Positions 38,350-51,378 are shown, numbered from the stretch's first letter. The stretch is DNA of 64,000 nt from Epiperipatus broadwayi (GCA_028023455.1 JAQFVV010007280.1:1-64000), one strand, 5' to 3'. The notes: generated by a model not told the origin, from the letters alone. Numbers and translations are program-made.

Positions 38350-38859
38350 ACTATTAACCTCTGTGTTTATCTATATACCTGTCTCTCTACATATTTATCT
38401 CTATATATGTCTTATTTATTTATTTCTCTATTTATCTATCAATCTATTTATTATTTAACTAGTCTATTATTTACCTGTCTCTTTATCTGGTTGTTGAGAT
38501 AACCATCTATATCTTTTAGTTGTCTCTCTATCTGTTTATTTCTCTATCTGTTTATCTATCTACCTATCTCTCTATATCTATATATTCATCTTATTTACTT
38601 ATTTCTTTGGTTTTCTATCTATATAATTATTTATGCATCCAGGCATTCATTTAACTATCTAACCAATTACCTATCCAATATCTATACTGTCTGTCTATCC
38701 ATCTATTTATTTATCCATTTATTTATCTATGCTCAATCTTTCCATCCATCTGAACACCCATCCATCTATCCATCCACCAATCTATCCATCCCTGTTTACC
38801 TACCTACCTACCTACCTACCTACTTACCTACCTACCTACCTACCTACCTACCTACCTAC

Positions 38860-38897
<38 letters not shown>

Positions 38898-38932
38898 GAT
38901 TTTTTATCTACCTGTCTATTTATTTGTTTTTC
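38350..38932. repeat. CTAT/CTAC tetranucleotide tract
   Basis: A long degenerate (TCTA)n region, with a pure (CTAC)n block at about 38798-38861 followed by (CTAT)n at about 38862-38896. The repeat-coded ORFs here are artefacts. Confidence 0.9.
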
Positions 38933-38939
38933 TACATAT

Positions 38940-39300
38940 TCATTTATTTTTGCATCCAACCATATCTTTAATGTATGTGGCAAATAACCAAGAAACCCAG
39001 AAAGGCTTCCTTAATTTTTGGATGAGGTTTATCTTTTCAGAATAATATTTACTGAATGATTTAATAGCCAACAAACTTGTTGACTTCATTGATAGTTGCC
39101 AAACTATGAAATTAGTTGGAGGAATATTTGAGAGTATGGGTAACCATTCTACTGGTGTTGATTTAAGAGTGCCAGAAATAATGCACAAAATTTCATTGAT
39201 CTGAGTATCCACAAGATTATTATAGGTACTTTTGCACCATACTGGAGAACAGTATTCAGCCACAGACCAAAAAAGATCTAGTCTAGAAGTTCTAGGAAAG
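38940..39300 (-). mobile_element. Jockey-like LINE, RT C-terminal fragment
   Basis: The minus strand reads RTSRLDLFWSVAEYCSPVWCKS, then VDTQINEILCIISGTLKSTP, VEWLPILSNIPP. This is the post-RT region of Jockey/I-group LINEs (AEYCxPVW ... VDxxINxxLRxxxGxLxxTP). It keeps one frame for 107 codons but lacks the RT core. It lies between two tetranucleotide tracts. Confidence 0.8.
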
Positions 39301-39889
39301 TCAGTGTTAGAACCTCACAAGATGATTCCAAGCTATTTATTACTTCTATTTATCAATTTATCTACCTTCTTTATCTATTGTTTATTCACCCATCAATCAA
39401 TCTATTTATCTACATTTTTATCAATGTATTCATTGATCAGAATTTCTATCCTTCCATTTGTCTATTTTCTTTGAGTTATCAGATCATCCAATCAATATTA
39501 TTCTTAACAGACCTCCAAACATCAGGCAAAAATCATGACAGCTTTTCTGGGTTACTTGTAATTCTCAGCAGACATTCACATTGGATGTTAACAGCATGTG
39601 GATACATGACTGCAATAACTCCAATATAAATAAATAAGCACACTCTAATAACTGACTTTACTCTCTGAGTATCTGATTTCTCTCAAGAAAAGGCCAGCAT
39701 AGATATTATTATATATAGAACAAATGGGTATACATTTCAAACTGAGTGTGGAAGATCACAAACTATGATACATATTTACAAAGAGTGTTCAATTTACCAG
39801 ATCTCTCTTGGCCTCTTTGTCGACATAACTTGGAGCAGTCAACTCTTGATTGATAAGAACTTCTGATGTTGATTTTAATTTACTGACAC

Positions 39890-40470
39890 TATAAGCTAAA
39901 AACAAATAAATGTAGTAGATAATCAAATGGTTGGAGGCTAGATAGGTGAATTGATGGTTGGATGCATAAATAAATACATAGGTAGAAAACCATACAGCTA
40001 GATAAAGATAGGTAGGTAGATAAAAAGGTAAACACAGACACACACATAGGCATATAAGAAGATAAGTAGCTTAACAGATAAAGATAGAGAGTTGATTGGT
40101 GGTTAGCTAGATAGTTTAAATGGTTGGCTAAGAAATAGATAAATATAGTGGAAAACCAGATAGATAGAAAAATAGATAGAGACAGATAAATAATTATGTA
40201 GTAGCTAAATAAGTAGACAGATAAATAGGTAATGGATGGGTGATTGGCTAGATAAGTAAAAGTATGGTTGGATACATAAATAAATGGATAGGTAAAAAAA
40301 CAGGGAGATAAAAAACCAGATAGATGGATGGATGAATAAGAAAATATAGATAGAAGGATATAGATAGATGGCTGATTAGATAGGCAGATAGATAAATAGA
40401 TAGATAGTGAATAGGTCATTAGTAGATGGATAGTAAAGAAATAAGCAGATAGAAAGATTACTAAAAGAAA
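39890..40470. repeat. GATA-type tetranucleotide tract
   Basis: Degenerate (GATA)n/(GATG)n; the reverse-complement counterpart of the CTAT tract at 38.35-38.93 kb. Confidence 0.88.
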
Positions 40471-43400
40471 ACTAGTTGGGTATCTCACTAAACATTATTA
40501 GACATTCTTTTTCTTACTTTATTGCAATCTTAGTAGCAATGTTAATCTTATTTTTTAGAAAACTTTCCTCCTCTTTAACAAAACAATTCTTGCTGCAATC
40601 TCATTTTAATTATCAAAAATTATAGATAAAAATAAATAACCCAGAGTGTATTCTTCAATCACTGAAATATCTAAGCCAAATTTTTAATGCATTATAAGCA
40701 ACAACAATCTCATTTTCATTTTAAGTTGATTATTTGTAAAATCAGAATCTATAAATATTGAAGCAATTATCATTTTATTCATCACAGCTCTTTAATAAAT
40801 TCACACGACTGTAGTTAATATAAAGGAGCTTTATTTAAAAAATGTAAAAAATGAATTTTTATTATTAATTATTCTTGCTGAATTAAAATTTTATTTTCAT
40901 AGCCCTGATAGTTATATTGATATTTTAATTTATCAATATAATGTTTTATACGTAGAAAAGGATTAACTTTTTTTTTCAAAAAATGTTTTTAATTTTATCT
41001 GACAACTTTATAGCTGGGAAATTTTTTCCAATTTTCATTAAATGGAAAATCCCATTGTTGAATTTGTCTGTTCAGTCATGCATTTGATCCATTTAAGCAT
41101 TTCTGATCATATCCTTTGAATCTTTATATATAACATGTGTTCTTTGCTGGCAAACCAACATGTGATTGTATGATCTAGAACTGACTCAGTTTTAGAATAA
41201 ACATATTTCAAAGCAATCACTTATCTAATTATCAAGTGTGCATAGAAAACAATCTCTCCAGATTTAGTAATTACTAACTATAATTTGGGAGTTTCCTCAG
41301 CCAACCATATGAAATCACAAACTCTATATATTTATTTTTAATCACAGCATTTTTTTTTGTCCAAAACAAAAGTCTTTCATCAGGTTATAACTCCGATTAT
41401 TATTGATCGTTATTTAATATCATATATTAAATAGATTTCTAATTATCTAAATGCAAATATTCATTGATTAAGAAACTTGTGCAAAAATAACAAATCATGA
41501 TCTAGTAAGAAAATAAAAGAATTTAATTAAGAAAATAAAAGAATTTAATTATACAATTGCTTTCTTTGAGAACAAAATTTGTTTTAAAACTATTTTATTA
41601 TAGTTTTATTTTAACCACACTCTTTATTTACTCATTAAAATTAGTTCAAAGTATGACTAGACTAATTTATAATTTAGATCAAGATTATTTTTTTTTCATT
41701 TTCATATTTAGTTTATTCTGATAGATTTTATTAAAATCATTGTCAAGATACACGTATCTTCGTACTACTTTTTAACTCTACTCTTAAATATCTCTTTTAC
41801 TTTTCTGATTATTTATAATCTTTTCCTATTCTGTAGAATATTTTTTAAAATCAACTGCATAGTAGTTCAAACAAAATCACAACTCTTCCTTGAAGTCACA
41901 CTAATTCTTAATTAATCAACCTATTTACTATATAAACTTTTTTATTTATCAATATATTACTATTATTACTAATAATCAATTGACCTCAATTGAAATTAAC
42001 AACTAATAAAAAATTATTTTATTCTAACCAGTTTCATCCAATATTGAGCTTTTCAAATATAACTTTTTACATAATCACATGATCATTATAATTACAATTA
42101 CTTGAACTAACCTACATGTAAATAACTAAAATAGATTAATCATATACAGAATATATCTATACAATTTTTTAAGAATTATTTAATATTAGTTGTTTATTTC
42201 AACTGACTTAAATTGATTATTAATAATAATTATGGAAGCAATATTATGGACAAATTAACTATGATATTTATTATATTTGACCATTGTTAAAAATACATAT
42301 TACAATTATACCAACTTTTTAAACAAAATATATCAAAGTTTCTATGCAAATCTATTATACTTAAAACATTGTTATTAACATAGAAAACATTACACAACTG
42401 GAGATACTTTTATCCTCCAAATATTCTACATTTATTAATAATTATAATATTTATTAATAGTAATTATTAATAATTTTCTTTTCAAATAGATCTCTTCTTC
42501 TCAACTGTAAAATACTAACTGTTTTCAAGGCATGAAATAGTGTAAGCATGGTTCTTCTGATCTTTCCTATAATACATATTATTTCTTAGCAGTTTTAATA
42601 AATAATTTTTCTCAATCTTTCTCTTTTTTTAAAACAAGAATGAAATCTTATATCTACAAAAAAATAAACACATTAATAATATTGCACTTGCTTTTTAATA
42701 ATTATTCTGATAATAATAATTTACATCTATAATAAATTTTTATGAATTTTTTTTAAATGAGCGATGATTCTTTATAACAGTTTGTGAATACTGATTGTCT
42801 TTTGATAAATAAATGCTCAATTGGAGAGGGCAGATTACTTGTTAAACAGTGGTCAAAGTTATTAAATAGCTCTTAACATGAATTAAGTTTGCTTACAGAT
42901 TCAAATCTGTCAATTTTCTCTTATATAGTAGCTCACTTTCTTATTAAAGATTTCATGTTTTTAAAACTGATCATGTCATATCTTAATATTACTTTTTTTA
43001 GTCATATGATTATACCAGTAATTTTTTTTTGTCATATATTGTTTTTTGATAATTGATTTTTTTAACAATGTGATTATGCCAGTAATTTTTTTATTCATTT
43101 TATCATTTTCTATTTACTAAACATTGTTTTTGAAATTTTGATTTTTTTTTTATATCTGTATTTTTAATTTTTTGATGAAATTTACAATTTTTTATGTGAA
43201 CTGATATGGAACACTTTTGCTATTAATTTTTGCAGTATTATCTAAGATCTATTATTGGTTTGGCTATGGCAGCAATAGTTTTGGGGCTCTCTTTAGTATC
43301 TTAAATGATGTAGAGTGCATACTAAATTGATACCAAAAATTATATTTCATATGATTGGTTGCACTAACCACAATATTGATAGAAAATAATCTGTATTAGA

Positions 43401-44282
43401 TGCTGCCAAATTTATTTGAGAGACAATGTTTTTTTCATATAAAAAATGAAATTTTGAATTTTTTTAAATTGCAAATTTTTCTACCATAAATAAGTGGTAT
43501 CTCATCAAGTTTCTTCCAACAAAAAATATATATTAAATATATTTTTAAAAAAAATTATATGCACTCATTGCAATGCTTTATTCAATATATTTATTTTAAC
43601 AGTTTTAATTGTTTTGCAATCATTTTCAAAAATGTTAAATATCTTCTTTCAACTGGAAATATATAAATTAAAAAAAGACGTTTAAGAGCCCTGAAGCAGA
43701 GTGTTAAACAAATTAAAATTACAAGCGATTGAAATTGAATGAAACATTGTGAAGAATGAATGCATAGAAAAATACCTTTTTAAAGAGAGGTTAATACACA
43801 TAATGCAAAAAAAAAGGTAAAGGAATTGAAGATTTGGGGGGGGAAATGTATTTATTGTTTTATTTTTCTATACTTGTTCAGGAATAATTCCATCACTCAT
43901 ATTGATTAGAATAATTTTTTTTAAATTCAGTTCTCTGGTAAAAATAATTTTAGCATTTGTCCATACCCCCCCCTCCCGCCCCCCAAAAAGAAATGAATAA
44001 TGTATATAAGATATATATCTAAAATCTACTCATAGCTTTTCCTGCTCTTCGTCTTTTTTTTTTTTTATCTTCATGTTTATAAATAGGATAAACAGTTTTA
44101 AGTAATCCACTGTAGGGCAATTCAAATTCTTCCACAAAGGAAGACAATATTAGCCAGACAAGTCAATTCTGAAAATTTTCAGTTTTTATTTATTGTTTTA
44201 TATTTTTACTAGCAATAGCTATTTATATATAAAAAGAATTAGTTGTTGAAGTCAGAGTTGCAAAAAAAAATAAAATACTTAC

Positions 44283-44426
44283 AAATTATTAACAGGTTCT
44301 ATGCGAGTAATTTTAAAATTCATTTCTTCCATTCCACCCACAGGGATTCTATCACTTCCTGTAGTGAAGAGTAAAAACTGTTTTTGGAGACTTTTGGAAA
44401 ACATAAATAAAATGTCCCAAAAATTT
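44283..44426 (-). CDS. HECTD2: HECT E3 ligase, internal exon (C-lobe)
   Basis: A 144-nt exon: one base completing Lys, 47 codons, then two bases of a Leu codon. The acceptor TATTTCAG lies just upstream and the donor GTAAGT is at 44277-44282. The product includes NFWDILF, a linker, and FTTGSDRIPVGGMEEMNFKI, the HECT C-lobe signature (FxTGSDRxPxGG). The TT|G codon split across the donor matches the single base that opens the 18.3-kb exon, so no exon needs to lie in the 25.9-kb intron between them. Confidence 0.93.
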
Positions 44427-44569
44427 CTGAAATAGAGATAAATGAATATTTATAAATATTTTAAAAATCGGCAAATAACCAAAATTATTTAATAACTTTT
44501 TCCCCCCGTTATTTTTTTTTTTTTTTATCTATAAAAATATTTTTAAAAATAAAAAGCTGGAGATCCAGG

Positions 44570-44632
44570 ATTACAATCAATCCAAAGACCTTAGAGCCAG
44601 AAGCTACCACTCTATTACTGCACTACACCACA
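44570..44632 (-). mobile_element. tRNA-like fragment (SINE or pseudogene)
   Basis: The minus strand reads TGGTGTAGTGCAGTAATAG, a loose A box, followed by CTCTAAGGTCTTTGG and a decayed B box GGATTGATTGTAATCC. Too degenerate for a functional tRNA. Confidence 0.4.
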
Positions 44633-44907
44633 CAAAAGAATATTTAAGACATAAACAATTAAAATATAACTTGTGTTAATTTTGTACTCCTATTAATACT
44701 GTTATATTATTTTGAAATGCATTACTACATATTTATTAGCTTTAATTTGCAGAATTCAATATTATATTCTTCTAGGTCAGTTTATCTACTCTATTTCTAT
44801 TTAAAGATATCTTACATATTGCTAGAATATGATTATCTGCTAAAGTGTAGCACTGAAGTGCCAATACATTTTTATCTTAATGTTTGTGAAATAGATTTGT
44901 ACTAAAT

Positions 44908-45135
44908 CATCATCATTTTCAACTATCCACTGCAGTATGAAGGTCTCTCCAAGTTTAATCCAATTTTTCCAAACCATAGTTTCTTTTCTCCACATCAGGT
45001 CAGCAAACTTCCTTGTTTCAATCATCCATCTCACATACAATATTTGTCTAGATTTATTATAATCTGGAATCCAATTTAAAATTTCAACTATCCATCTACT
45101 AGAATCTCTTATAATGTGTTTGCTTAGTATCATTG
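44908..45135 (-). mobile_element. RTE-type LINE, 3'-end fragment
   Basis: On the minus strand: RWIVEILNWIPDYNKSRQ, then VRWMIETRKFADLMWR, WIKLGETFILQWIVEN. This is the same C-terminus as the RTE copies at 57.4 and 59.3 kb (RWTIEILNRIPRDC ... WIKLGETFILQWID), followed by the ATGATGATT tail. Confidence 0.85.
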
Positions 45136-45687
45136 CAATCTCTTAATACATTCAATGGTGCCAATAATAACTATTTTTAGCTTTTCAGTATTTCAGCACA
45201 GAGATAGTATGAATAGATACAGGATTTGAAGATTCATGGATCCAAAGTCCAATCTATGATTTCTAGTGGTTCTAGTGATAAAATATTATATGATCAACTG
45301 AGCAAATAGTCATTAAGTTATTTTATATTATAAAATCAATATCAATTATTGAGTGAAATTCAAGAATTAAATGCTTCTGTATTAAAGTTCAATATGATAA
45401 TCTGAGTCATTTCAGTCTTAGATATTTTTATAACTTGGCAAGTAATTATTTATTCAGTCACCCTTTGGCCATGTTTATACATTGGTTATCCACATTGCTT
45501 AGCAACAATGCATGCTCAATCTGATCAGATAAAGAAGGAATCTAAACTAGTCCAATTCTGAAGGCAAGATCAGAAATGACATCCCTGCCTCTGGCTAAAT
45601 TTAGCCTTGGAGAATGTAGTCATCAAGGTGAACTAAACGATGTGTTGTCCACTTTGTTGGTTTCTCAGGTTTATTGCTGTTCTTGTC

Positions 45688-47273
45688 TTATTCATCTTCC
45701 TTGTTTGATGGGTTGTGGTTGTCTTCAGTTTGGTGGTCATCATTTCCACTTAATGTACTTGATTCTGCATGATTCAATATCAGTTGGTTTAGGTGGCAAT
45801 GATGTTGATACCCATCTGCTGTTTGAACAACTACAGTGTAGAGTCCTTTCAGTTGTGTAACCACTGCTGATATCCATTTTGTGGATCCATAGTACATTTT
45901 ACATAGGTGCAGTGCCTATTTGTACTTTTATATTGCTATTTTCTTTTAAGGTTTCAGGGCTGACAGGTTATTTTGCAGAGGTCTGTTGAATAGCAAATCT
46001 GCTGGAGTCTTTAATGTTGCTGTACTTGGTGTGGAGGGCTATTCTAGTAGTGTTCTGGCAATCGTGTTGTTCCAGCTTCTCATATCCATTTTTGTTATCA
46101 GCTTTTTGTTGATGATTTCAGATTTTAATTTAGTTAATGTTGTGGCCTGGTTCACAGCCTAATAAATTACTATTATCACCTGATGCCACCACCAATGGTA
46201 GGTGTATAGTCTTGTTAGGCATTGTAATTTTAACTGTTGTTTGGCCCAACAGTTTTATTTTATTGCCCTGATAGTCTGAGATTGACTAGCTTCTAGGATG
46301 CAGCTTATATTCATTATTCTTATTAATGATAGCCCAGGTCTTTTTTGAAATCGTAGATACTGCAGATCCTGTGTCCAGTTCCATTGTAACTAGCATATCA
46401 TTAATTATAATACTGTGTATAAATTCAGATTGATGGTCTTTAATATGAATTATACAGGCAACTTGTTTGTTATCATTATAATCACCTTTGCTGTTTTTTG
46501 GAATGGGTTTTTTCGTTTTCATATTAGCTGTCTGTCTTTTTAATTTCAGACATGCAGCCTTTATATGTCTAATTCACTTGAAAAATGTACATGTTGTATA
46601 GTGGTATGGACATTCTGTATATGTGTGTATTTGTTCATCGCATCTATAGCAATGCTTTATACTAATTGATGCTGAGTTATCTGAGTTGACTGAGTATCTT
46701 GATGACCCAGTATTTAGCTCGATTTTTTGCACATCAAACTTAGTAATTTTTTTTAATGGGCTTGCCTGACTAGTTATTGATTCTGCTAGTACTGCTTTGA
46801 TCACAGTTGTTTCAAAATCTAAATCCAGCATCATTAGTAGTTTGAGTCTTAAATTGTGATCATTTATTCTGCAAATAAAATGATCATAAGTGCCTCATTC
46901 AGAAAGTCTTTGAACTTGCACTTTAATGCCAATGTCTGGATTCATGTTGTGAAGTCTCTAGCTTTTCCCCCCTGCTCTTGAATGCTGAGAATGAAATAAT
47001 ATCTCTGTATTATTGTCATAGATTTAGGGGAGAAATAATCTGTATCATTAATGTATGGTCAAAATCTAGATCAGATGGCTTTTTTGACATAGATTGTGAT
47101 CTCAGGATCTCGTAAGGCTGAGGTCCAATTATTGTCTTTACTGCTGCTAGTTTTACTTCAGGCTTCTTGATCTGGTTAGCCTATAGGAAATATATTAATT
47201 GCTCTTTATAGCTTGACCAACCCTCAAGATGGGCTGCATCAAAAGCTTCTATTGAACCAATAGAATTAGCCAT
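45688..47273 (-). pseudogene. Ty3/Gypsy remnant with internal deletion
   Basis: Minus strand. Gag starts at ATG 47273 (MANSIGSIEAFDAAHLEGW), with a stop after YFL and later frameshifts. Near 46585-46660 there is a zinc knuckle CYRCDEQIHTYTEC (CX2CX4HX4C) and a second, broken one. A retropepsin follows at 46286-46522, with MELDTGSAVSTIS holding the active-site DTGS. Soon after PLVVASGDNSNLLG (near 46160) the frame switches to integrase C-terminal sequence: WNNTIARTLLE and TPADLLFNRPLQNNL (46074-45960), then WISAVVTQLKGLYTVVVQTADG (45897-45830). RT, RNase H and the integrase core are absent. LTRs were not identified with confidence. Confidence 0.82.
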
Positions 47274-49397
47274 GCTTTAATTTTCCCTTGTTTCCTCATA
47301 AGAAAACAAAGTATCAATTTTTATTTTTGCGAGTTACCACTCATAATTTTAAATTTTGACAGCTACTGTTTGTAACCAAGTCAACGAAGCTAACAACCCA
47401 CTAGGGAGAGTTTCCTCCACTTTATTATGAGTTATTCACTCGTGATTGGTTTAAGATTTTTAATTCACATGCCTATAATGTTTGCGGTCAATTTATCTTA
47501 CGAATCTGCCAAATCTGTTTTTCATTCTGGCAGATCTAAGTGATATATTTTGTCACCAATTTGTGAATATGATGAGTATGTTTTGCACTCATGAATTTTT
47601 TCCAAGCCGAATCTGATTTTTGTTCAGGCAGAATAGTGATTTTAATATGATGAATATCTTTAACTGCTACTCATGTATTAATCTATTTTTCCTTACATGG
47701 AAAAAAACAATTCTTTTTTTTTGTCTGACTGCACCAAATCTGTTGTGTTTGGCTGAACTACAGGGTTTATACTCAAACCAACAGTAATATCCAAAAAATA
47801 TGAGCACTGACAATTTAATATGTATAATTTATTAGAACAAATATACATACATATTATACAATCAATAAATACAATTTGATGTATAACTTAGTCAATAATG
47901 AGCTCATTATGCTGAATGACTAGACTCATTTTCAGCTGTATATATTAGTTTGCCTCCTGAGTTCTAGTCCTAACTCTTCTGACTATAGTTCAAAATTATT
48001 TTTAATGTTTGCTATTGAAAATAACTGAGAAAAATTTATCATATTCCAACTCACCTTTCTGAAGACTACTTTGAGAATTATATAGTGATTTGAATCATAA
48101 AAGTTAAATTAATGGTAATTATTTATATTAATATTAAATTATTTCAAAGAATTTTTTCTATTGCCATTAAGGTAAATTATTTATTTTTAGAAGCTTTTGG
48201 GTACAACTATTTAATATTTTTATCAAATTTAGCTGTCTTGGCTATTAGTTTGTCTTAATTTATTTTGTAATAGAATGAAATTTGATCATGATATTGTATG
48301 AATTTATATAGTGAGCATGTAAATCAATTATGAACTTTCTAAAAATGAAGTAATAGTTCTCCTTCCTTATAATTTTTCATTTTTGTAAATATGCAACATG
48401 ACATGCATTGAACATAGGCAGAAAAAGGAAGTGATTTTATGATTCTTTTTGACGCATGAATATTTTATAATTGTATTTATCTTTAATCCTCTGTAATAAT
48501 ATACCTGAAGAATTGTGCAATTTGTTTTATTATAACATAACTAAACATTTATGATTCCATATCAGATACATGTTACAATTCAACAATATAGATTTTTAAA
48601 CAGTTGGGTTTAGCATTACCAATTTATAATAATACTATGACAAGTGCAATTTTGTGGAGAAACAGATCAGACACTATGCACATATATGTTAAAAAAAATA
48701 AATCTCTGCAGCTATAAAGGAAGCAGAATTGACCACAATGTGATCTATCTTAGAATCCAAAACAGAGTAGTTCCCAATTAGCATGACCCAGAGAATCTTT
48801 TTCTTTGTGTGATATTTCTCATTTTGCATGGTGGATTATATTATTGGGACTTATAATTACTTCATGCTTGTGCTCAAATTTTTTATTTTTAAGTATAATA
48901 CTCAAATCCAAAAAAGTATACAAAATAAAAACACAAACAAATTATGCTATCTGAGTTTTAACAGAATTTTAACATTATTTAGATAATAGTTTTGTATCAA
49001 AATTAGTGTGGCAGTAAAAAGCTCTTCAGAAATTTCATAAAAGCACATGTTTTTATAATTCTGAAAACTTTTCAATTTTAATTCTTTTCATTACATACAG
49101 ATTAAAATAAATCTTTTTTTTTTTTGGTGGAGGGGCTTAAAAACGAAGTTAGACATTTGAATATTTAGCCATGACAAATTATAAATTAGTGCAGTCATGA
49201 CAGAGAAATATATACTTACAGGGATGATGCAAAGGTATCTGGCATCTGTAGGCAAAGAAAAATTCATGTGCTCCTTATATATATATAGTTTCACAATCAT
49301 ATGCATAGCCAATAGAAATAAATTTGAAATTAAAAAAATTGACTTTTTTAACTAACAAACAATATTAAAATTGCAAAAAAAAAATATAAGTTGTCAA

Positions 49398-49469
49398 GCA
49401 TTGGTGGCCTAGCGGTTAGCATAGCTGCCTTCCAAGCAGCTGGCCTGGGTTCGCTTCCCGCTCAACGCA
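49398..49469 (+). tRNA. tRNA-Gly(TCC)-like sequence, probably SINE or pseudogene
   Basis: A 72-nt cloverleaf-like sequence. Acceptor GCATTGG pairs with TCAACGC apart from one mismatch. A box TGGCCTAGCGG. Anticodon stem GCTGC/GCAGC with loop CTTCCAA gives anticodon TCC (49431-49433). B box GGTTCGCTTCC. Two outer T-stem pairs are imperfect and no T-run terminator follows. The sequence after it, TTTGACATATGG, resembles the CTATGACAC following the SINE at 1.5 kb, so a SINE head is more likely than a working gene. Confidence 0.55.
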
Positions 49470-49836
49470 TTTGACATATGGAAATATATATATAAGTTAT
49501 TTCTTTAGCTATATTAAACATCAATAATTTATTAACATACTTAATTGTACCTCTACAATTAAAGTTAAATACATATTGCAATAAAATTAAAATAATTTTT
49601 CTTACTTTTGTTCTTGCAAATGTTTGAATTAATATATTGAGATCAAGAGTAGCAGCAATTTCACTTTCAATTGATATCATTGTCAGACTTGAGCCATGAT
49701 CCATCAAGTGTTTTTATTAATTTCAGTTTTGCAAAACTTATTTCTGAATTGACTACTGATACTGGTAATGTTGCAAATATTCGCAATGTGATAAATAAAT
49801 AAATTCAGAACAGTGTTTTCTAATTTTTGTTAGTAT

Positions 49837-50130
49837 ATGTATGAGAGAACATCAACTGCGGATCTGTGTGCTCATGAAGATGAAACCATAGACCATATTA
49901 TACACCGGTGCCCAAGACTTAAAACTCTGAAAGATATAATTATAATCAATTCCAACATAAGACCTGATATGATTTTCTCACTTGAAAATGCCATTCATAA
50001 TGGTTTTTTTTCAACTAATAAGGCTTTCTACCTTTGTCCTTTATTCCATATGGATAGTGAGATGCAAAAGTCTCATGGAATTATCCCCCCCACAAATCAT
50101 ACCATTGTTTTATCAAACGCTCAAAAAAAT
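49837..50130 (+). mobile_element. LINE C-terminal zinc-finger fragment
   Basis: Reads DLCAHEDETIDHIIHRCPRLKTLKD, a pattern typical of the zinc-binding tail after non-LTR reverse transcriptases (C ... E-T-x-x-H-x-x-x-x-C-P). Only about 100 codons are open and no RT is attached. Confidence 0.6.
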
Positions 50131-51119
50131 CAAGAAAAGTGACCAGTTCCTTGCCTCCAGTAAAGTCTTTGCTGACACCTGGTCTTTAATTGCTCTTTCC
50201 TTTTCCTGATTATCAATTCCCACCTACCCAGCATTATAGAATAGTCATTTATAAAAGAAAATATTCATGTCTATATTAAAAATGCTAATACCACTAAACA
50301 AGTTCTTAGAATCTCTTCACTATACCTAACCACATAAGAGTATAACATTGTGCTCTCATAACATAATCTAGCCAGATGACATATAGATCATTATATAATC
50401 ATATTATTGTACAATTTATTCATTTATGTATCCTTTATTAGTATGTAATCACTATTTATTGTTAATAAATTTTTATTGAAATGAACTGCTGAAGTGGTTA
50501 CGAAATTCATCTTGCTATTACTTGCAATTCATTACTTAAATTTGTTCTATCCTGAGAATTATTGTGCCTAAGGTGTTTTTCTAAAATTAAACATGTTTAA
50601 AACAGTAGCTCTTCAAAAAAATTTTTGTTGCAATTCATATATATTTAAAAGAATACAATTTTTTTTTAATTTAATACAGATATTTATTTATTTTTGCAAT
50701 TCATATATATTTAGAAGAACACCAAATTTTTGATTTAATACAGATGTGTTTGAATTTATTATCCACAGCTGCAATAGCAGAGTCAATGATTAAAAAATAA
50801 AAATCAGTCTTAAATTTTTGTTTAAAATCATTAATAAATTGATGTCTTGCTCATACATATAATTTTTCATAAAAAAAAAAATACAATGGTAATGAAAAAA
50901 CAAAATAATATGAACTGTATTTTTAAATCATTGTTAATTAGAAAAAAAATATTATTATTTGCACCTCCAGTGCTTGTTGAATTAAATATCAAAATTGCAA
51001 TTATTCTCTCTTTAGCATCTGGCAAACTTAAATATATATGAAAATTGACCCCCCCCCCCAATATAATAACTAATAATTCACATAATTTTGGCAAAAGAGA
51101 ATACAACATTATTCTGAAA

Positions 51120-51310
51120 GTAAGTTTGACACATCCCGGATTGAATGTGAAAAAAAAAAATCCATGAATATCGATGGATAAATAAGCGAGTTAAGAATTT
51201 TTGTCTTTTCATCCCAGAGTGACTCGGGAGTGGAAAACTGGTGAACAAATGACGATCGATAAATGCCCCATTGTCCTGGCTCTCCTAAAATCAGCCCTGC
51301 TTACTTACGC
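51120..51310. other. Unexplained less AT-rich patch
   Basis: Contains ATCCCAGAGTGACTCGGGAG and CCCATTGTCCTGGCTCTCC, unlike the surrounding AT-rich intron. No ORF and no Pol III boxes were recognised. Possibly the body of an unknown SINE. It lies just downstream, in the sense of transcription, of the 51.4-kb exon. Confidence 0.3.
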
Positions 51311-51378
51311 AAATTATAAAAAAGTTTTATATGGCAAGATTTACAATTACATTATCACATTTAACTAGAAATACTTAC

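Larger units (their letters stand above)
18384..44282 (-). other. 25.9-kb last intron of the HECT gene
   Basis: Bounded by donor GTAAGT (44277-44282) and acceptor CTTTTAG (18384-18390) on the minus strand. The reading frame is continuous across it. It carries the LINE array, most hammerhead repeats, both foldback insertions and the CTAT/GATA tracts. Stretches in which I recognise nothing include 18384-18888, 25591-32060 (apart from a possible LINE tail near 30930), 32713-33870, 35711-38340 and 40471-44276. These are AT-rich with scattered homopolymers. Confidence 0.88.
44427..51378 (-). other. 6.95-kb intron of the HECT gene
   Basis: Bounded by donor 51373-51378 and acceptor TATTTCAG before 44426. 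It contains a tRNA-like piece, an RTE fragment, a Gypsy remnant, a tRNA-Gly-like sequence and a LINE finger fragment. I see nothing in 47280-49397 beyond possible Gypsy flank, or in 50143-51120. A less AT-rich patch at 51120-51310 is unexplained. Confidence 0.88.

Noticed and set aside
39378-40488. ORFs of 80-199 codons rich in I, L, S and Y
   Set aside because: They are translations of the CTAT/GATA simple-repeat tracts in various frames, not genes.
47280-47800. Possible LTR of the Gypsy remnant
   Set aside because: No matching copy was found on the 45-kb side by eye, so a paired LTR cannot be claimed.
50485-50515. CTGAAGTGGTTACGAAATTC, hammerhead-like
   Set aside because: A9 is missing from the CUGANGA box, and no stem I or stem III partner was found.
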